Shown one piece after another: positions 58,900 to 60,880 of a stretch of 60,880 nt of DNA. The stretch covers positions 1 through 60,880 of the forward strand of contig DASUYB010000090.1 of the NCBI GenBank assembly GCA_036377595.1, in the 5' to 3' direction. How positions within the stretch are numbered: the first letter of the stretch is position 1; the number at the start of each line of letters is the position of its first letter. The position numbers were made by a program, and so were the translations under genes. The notes beneath the pieces were generated by a model, which did no database searches, was not told the DNA's origin, and saw only the letters and a list, made by a program, of their open reading frames with translations. This DNA is from Longimicrobium sp. (GTDB lineage Bacteria > Gemmatimonadota > Gemmatimonadetes > Longimicrobiales > Longimicrobiaceae).

Positions 58900-59475
58900 A
58901 TGGCGAAGACGTCGATGATGCTGGAGCTGGGCACGCCCGCGCCGCCGTTCGCGCTGCCGGACACCGACGGGCGGACGGTGTCGCTGGACGACGCGCGCGG
59001 GGCGCCGGCGCTGCTGGTGATGTTCATCTGCAACCACTGCCCGTACGTGAAGCACGTGCGCCGCGAGCTGGCGGCGCTGGCGCGCGACTACGCGCCGCGC
59101 GGCGTGGCCCTCGTCGGCATCATGTCCAACGACGTGGCGCAGCATCCCGACGACGGCCCGGCGCAGATGCGGCGCGAGAAGGAGGCGGCGGGGTGGGACT
59201 TCCCCTACCTCTACGACGAGTCGCAGGCGGTGGCGAAGGCGTACATGGCCGCCTGCACGCCGGACTTCTTCCTCTTCGGCCCCGATCTCCGGCTGGTCTA
59301 CCGCGGGCGGCTGGACGACAGCCGGCCGAACAGCGGCATCCCCGTCACCGGCCGCGAGCTGCGCGCGGCGCTCGACGCGGTGCTCGACGGCCGCCCCGTC
59401 TCCGACGAGCAGATGGCGAGCATCGGCTGCGGGATCAAGTGGAAGCCGGGGAACGAGCCGGGGTGGTTCCTCTGA
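58900..59475 (+). CDS. Thioredoxin-family / AhpC-TSA-like protein
   Basis: 191-residue thioredoxin-fold protein. It has the CxxC motif as CNHCPYVKH (Cys44, Cys47), the N-terminal text TPAPPFALPDTDGRTVSLDD and the cis-proline region CTPDFFLFGPDLRLVYRGRL. This subgroup (peroxiredoxin-like, no membrane anchor) is cytosolic; substrate unknown. GGGAGATC lies before ATG 58900. A methyltransferase gene overlaps its stop (TGATG) and is coupled. Confidence 0.92.
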   Translation: MAKTSMMLELGTPAPPFALPDTDGRTVSLDDARGAPALLVMFICNHCPYVKHVRRELAALARDYAPRGVALVGIMSNDVAQHPDDGPAQMRREKEAAGWDFPYLYDESQAVAKAYMAACTPDFFLFGPDLRLVYRGRLDDSRPNSGIPVTGRELRAALDAVLDGRPVSDEQMASIGCGIKWKPGNEPGWFL

Positions 59476-60191
59476 TGGATTCGCCCAGCGTGCTGCCGGA
59501 CCTGGAGCCGCTGCGCGCGTGGGACGGCGCGGCCGAGGCCTACGCCGCCGCCGTCCGCGCCGGCGCGGACCCGGTCCGCCGCGTCACCGAGCGCGCCATC
59601 GTCGACCTCGTGCGCCAGGTGCCCACGGGCCCCGTGCTCGACGCCGGCTGCGGCGAGGGATGGCTGGCGCGCGAGTTGGCGTCGCACGGGCACGAGGTGG
59701 TGGCGCTCGACGGCTCGGCGCGGATGATCGAGCTGGCCGAGGCCGCCGGCGGCGACATCGAGTACGGCGAGATCCCCTTCTCCGTGGCCGCGCAGGAGCC
59801 GCGGCGGCTGCTGGGCGCGTTCGGCACCATCGTCTTCAACTTCTCCCTCCTCGACCAGCGCATCACGCCCATCCTGAGCGCGGCGGGCGCGGTGCTCTTC
59901 CCCTACGGCCGCATCCTGATCCAGGCCGCGCACCCCGCCGCCATGCTCGGCGACGTTCCCGAGTACCGCGACGGGTGGCGGCATATCGAGGAGGTTGCGC
60001 CCGGGGTCACGCTGATGCGCGCGGTGCCGTGGTACTTCCGCACCTTCACCACCTGGGTGCTGGAGCTGCGCCGCGCCGGCCTCCTCCTGGTAGAAACCTA
60101 CGAGCCGCTCGACCCCGCCACCGGCCGTCCCGTCTCCCTCATGCTCCACGTCACCATCCCCGAGCGCCGCCCGAAGCCAAGCGCGGGTTGA
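59475..60191 (+). CDS. Class I SAM-dependent methyltransferase
   Basis: 238-residue cytosolic enzyme. Motif I reads VLDAGCGEGWLARELASHG, with the SAM-binding acidic residue in EVVALDGSARMIELA; motif for the substrate strand is FGTIVFNFSLLDQRI and PYGRILIQAAHPA. The C-terminal part (FRTFTTWVLELRRAGLLLV) is as in small-molecule methyltransferases of the UbiE/7-cluster kind. Substrate unknown. Coupled to the thioredoxin-like gene. A REP-like element (60233-60290) follows. Confidence 0.9.
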   Translation: MDSPSVLPDLEPLRAWDGAAEAYAAAVRAGADPVRRVTERAIVDLVRQVPTGPVLDAGCGEGWLARELASHGHEVVALDGSARMIELAEAAGGDIEYGEIPFSVAAQEPRRLLGAFGTIVFNFSLLDQRITPILSAAGAVLFPYGRILIQAAHPAAMLGDVPEYRDGWRHIEEVAPGVTLMRAVPWYFRTFTTWVLELRRAGLLLVETYEPLDPATGRPVSLMLHVTIPERRPKPSAG

Positions 60192-60232
60192 GCCCGGCAT
60201 CTCGCGACGAAAGCCGAGAGACGTCATCCTGA

Positions 60233-60290
60233 GGCCGGCCAGACCGACCTTGCGGCCTGCCCTAAAGCATGCAGGCCGAAGGATCTATAG
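60233..60290. repeat. REP-like repeat B, copy 6
   Basis: GTCATCCTGAGGCCGGCCAG ... GCAGGCCGAAGGATCTATAG, close to copy 5. Confidence 0.8.
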
Positions 60291-60359
60291 CCGCGGCAGG
60301 CACACAGCCTGGGAGCCGCACGGAATGGCTTTATCTCTTCCTGAGCCTGAGAGACGCCG

Positions 60360-60671
60360 ATGTCATCCGACGACCGGTTCTACGTCTACGTGATGTCGAA
60401 CGTCAGCCGCACGCTGTACATCGGCGTGACGAACGACCTCGTCCGCCGCGTGTGGCAGCACAAGCAGAAGGAGATTCCCGGCTTCACGGCCAGGTACAAC
60501 GTGACGAAGCTCGTCTACTTCGAGGAAGCCGCGCACCCTCAGGTTGCGATCGCGCGCGAAAAGGAGCTGAAGGGATGGCGCCGCTCGCGGAAGATCGAGC
60601 TCATCTCGGAAGCGAATCCCACGTGGCGTGATCTTTCGGACGACGAGGGCTTCTTCAATCCGATTCGGTGA
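60360..60671 (+). CDS. GIY-YIG domain protein (UPF0213-like)
   Basis: 103-residue stand-alone GIY-YIG domain. The signature is DRFYVYVMSNVSRTLYIGVT with Arg in NDLVRRVWQHK and Glu later in AIAREKELKGWRRSRKI, matching the small uncharacterised GIY-YIG proteins in many bacteria. They share the nuclease fold but their function is unknown. Ends EGFFNPIR. ATG 60360 precedes the signature by 6-7 residues as usual. Lies next to a REP-like element. Confidence 0.9.
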   Translation: MSSDDRFYVYVMSNVSRTLYIGVTNDLVRRVWQHKQKEIPGFTARYNVTKLVYFEEAAHPQVAIAREKELKGWRRSRKIELISEANPTWRDLSDDEGFFNPIR

Positions 60672-60761
60672 ACACGTACGTCTGATATCAGGTCCGGGTG
60701 AAGTATTGGGCGTCCAACCGCATTTCGTGCTGACGCGATTATAGATCGGTAGTGACTCCCT

Positions 60762-60790
60762 TTGACATGGACGAATCGAACAGATAGCTT
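60762..60790 (+). promoter_or_regulatory. Candidate promoter for the gene at the window end
   Basis: TTGACA (60762-60767), 17-bp spacer and TAGCTT (60785-60790), about 45 bp before ATG 60835. Confidence 0.45.
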
Positions 60791-60834
60791 CTCGCGCCTG
60801 GGTTTCGCTGGCTTCCCCAAGCCTGGAGAGGGAG

Positions 60835-60880
60835 ATGGCGCGCCAACGCACGAAGCAGAGTGAGCCGTGCCCGCACTGTG
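60835..60880 (+). CDS. 5' end of a gene with a zinc-finger-like start (truncated by window)
   Basis: ATG 60835 follows GGAGAGGGAG by a suitable distance and reads MARQRTKQSEPCPHC before the window ends. CPHC suggests an N-terminal zinc-binding motif as in many transposase or regulator genes. The remainder is missing, so no function is assigned; a link to the transposase tail at the left edge is speculative. Confidence 0.4.
   Translation, partial: MARQRTKQSEPCPHC

Overview
The window is very GC-rich, densely coded bacterial chromosome with no rRNA, tRNA or CRISPR array that I can see. The gene content (archaeal-type prolyl-tRNA synthetase, plug-only CarboxypepD_reg proteins, many outer-membrane and TonB-type modules, GTG starts with GTGA overlaps, very repeat-rich spacers) fits an environmental Gram-negative, most probably a Longimicrobium-like member of the Gemmatimonadota. 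That placement is inference from style, not from a marker gene.

Layout. 1-7 kb: the 3' end of a transposase, proS, two small secreted proteins (one a cysteine-rich peptide with defensin-like CS-alpha-beta spacing), a lipid kinase, a secreted TAP-like hydrolase and a small HTH regulator. 7-18 kb, minus strand: a phospho-signalling block. A VWA protein, a PP2C phosphatase and two paralogous membrane kinases with TonB-like C-termini form a TerY-P-like triad joined to pdeM; upstream lie a ligase-associated DEXH helicase and an FHA-PP2C pair. 18-28 kb: a GGDEF cyclase, a lower-GC Ntn-hydrolase-like gene with a 55-codon partner, an ATP-grasp/LLM oxidoreductase pair behind a short cysteine-containing ORF and a strong terminator, a diheme cytochrome c, and three tandem CarboxypepD_reg/plug proteins. 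27.7-38 kb: a MarR (MhqR-like)/ring-cleaving dioxygenase pair sharing a palindromic operator, then TetR-MFS divergent from TolC-adaptor-RND. 38-48 kb: a lipoprotein, a response regulator/histidine kinase hybrid, an HD hydrolase, a formyltransferase-like protein, a KimA-like permease preceded by a convincing c-di-AMP (ydaO-type) riboswitch with its own terminator, and a quinone reductase. 47.7-60.9 kb: a LigD-type polymerase and a separate ATP-dependent ligase, YgfZ, several small conserved proteins, an APC permease, a KTSC protein, an HtrA protease, a thioredoxin-like protein, a methyltransferase, a GIY-YIG protein and the first codons of a further gene.

Spacers carry several dispersed repeat families: long CTCACGC...GCGTGAG hairpins, mostly between convergent genes; REP-like GTCATCCTGAGG/GAAGGATC elements; AGTCCGCG palindromes; CTCTCC...GGTGAGGG elements framing interchangeable hairpins; C-rich hairpins; and 7-bp tandem repeats. 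The strongest items for follow-up are the riboswitch and its transporter, the VWA-PP2C-kinase-TonB operon, the defensin-like peptide, the MhqR-type operator pair, and the hairpin families whose stems vary while complementarity is kept.
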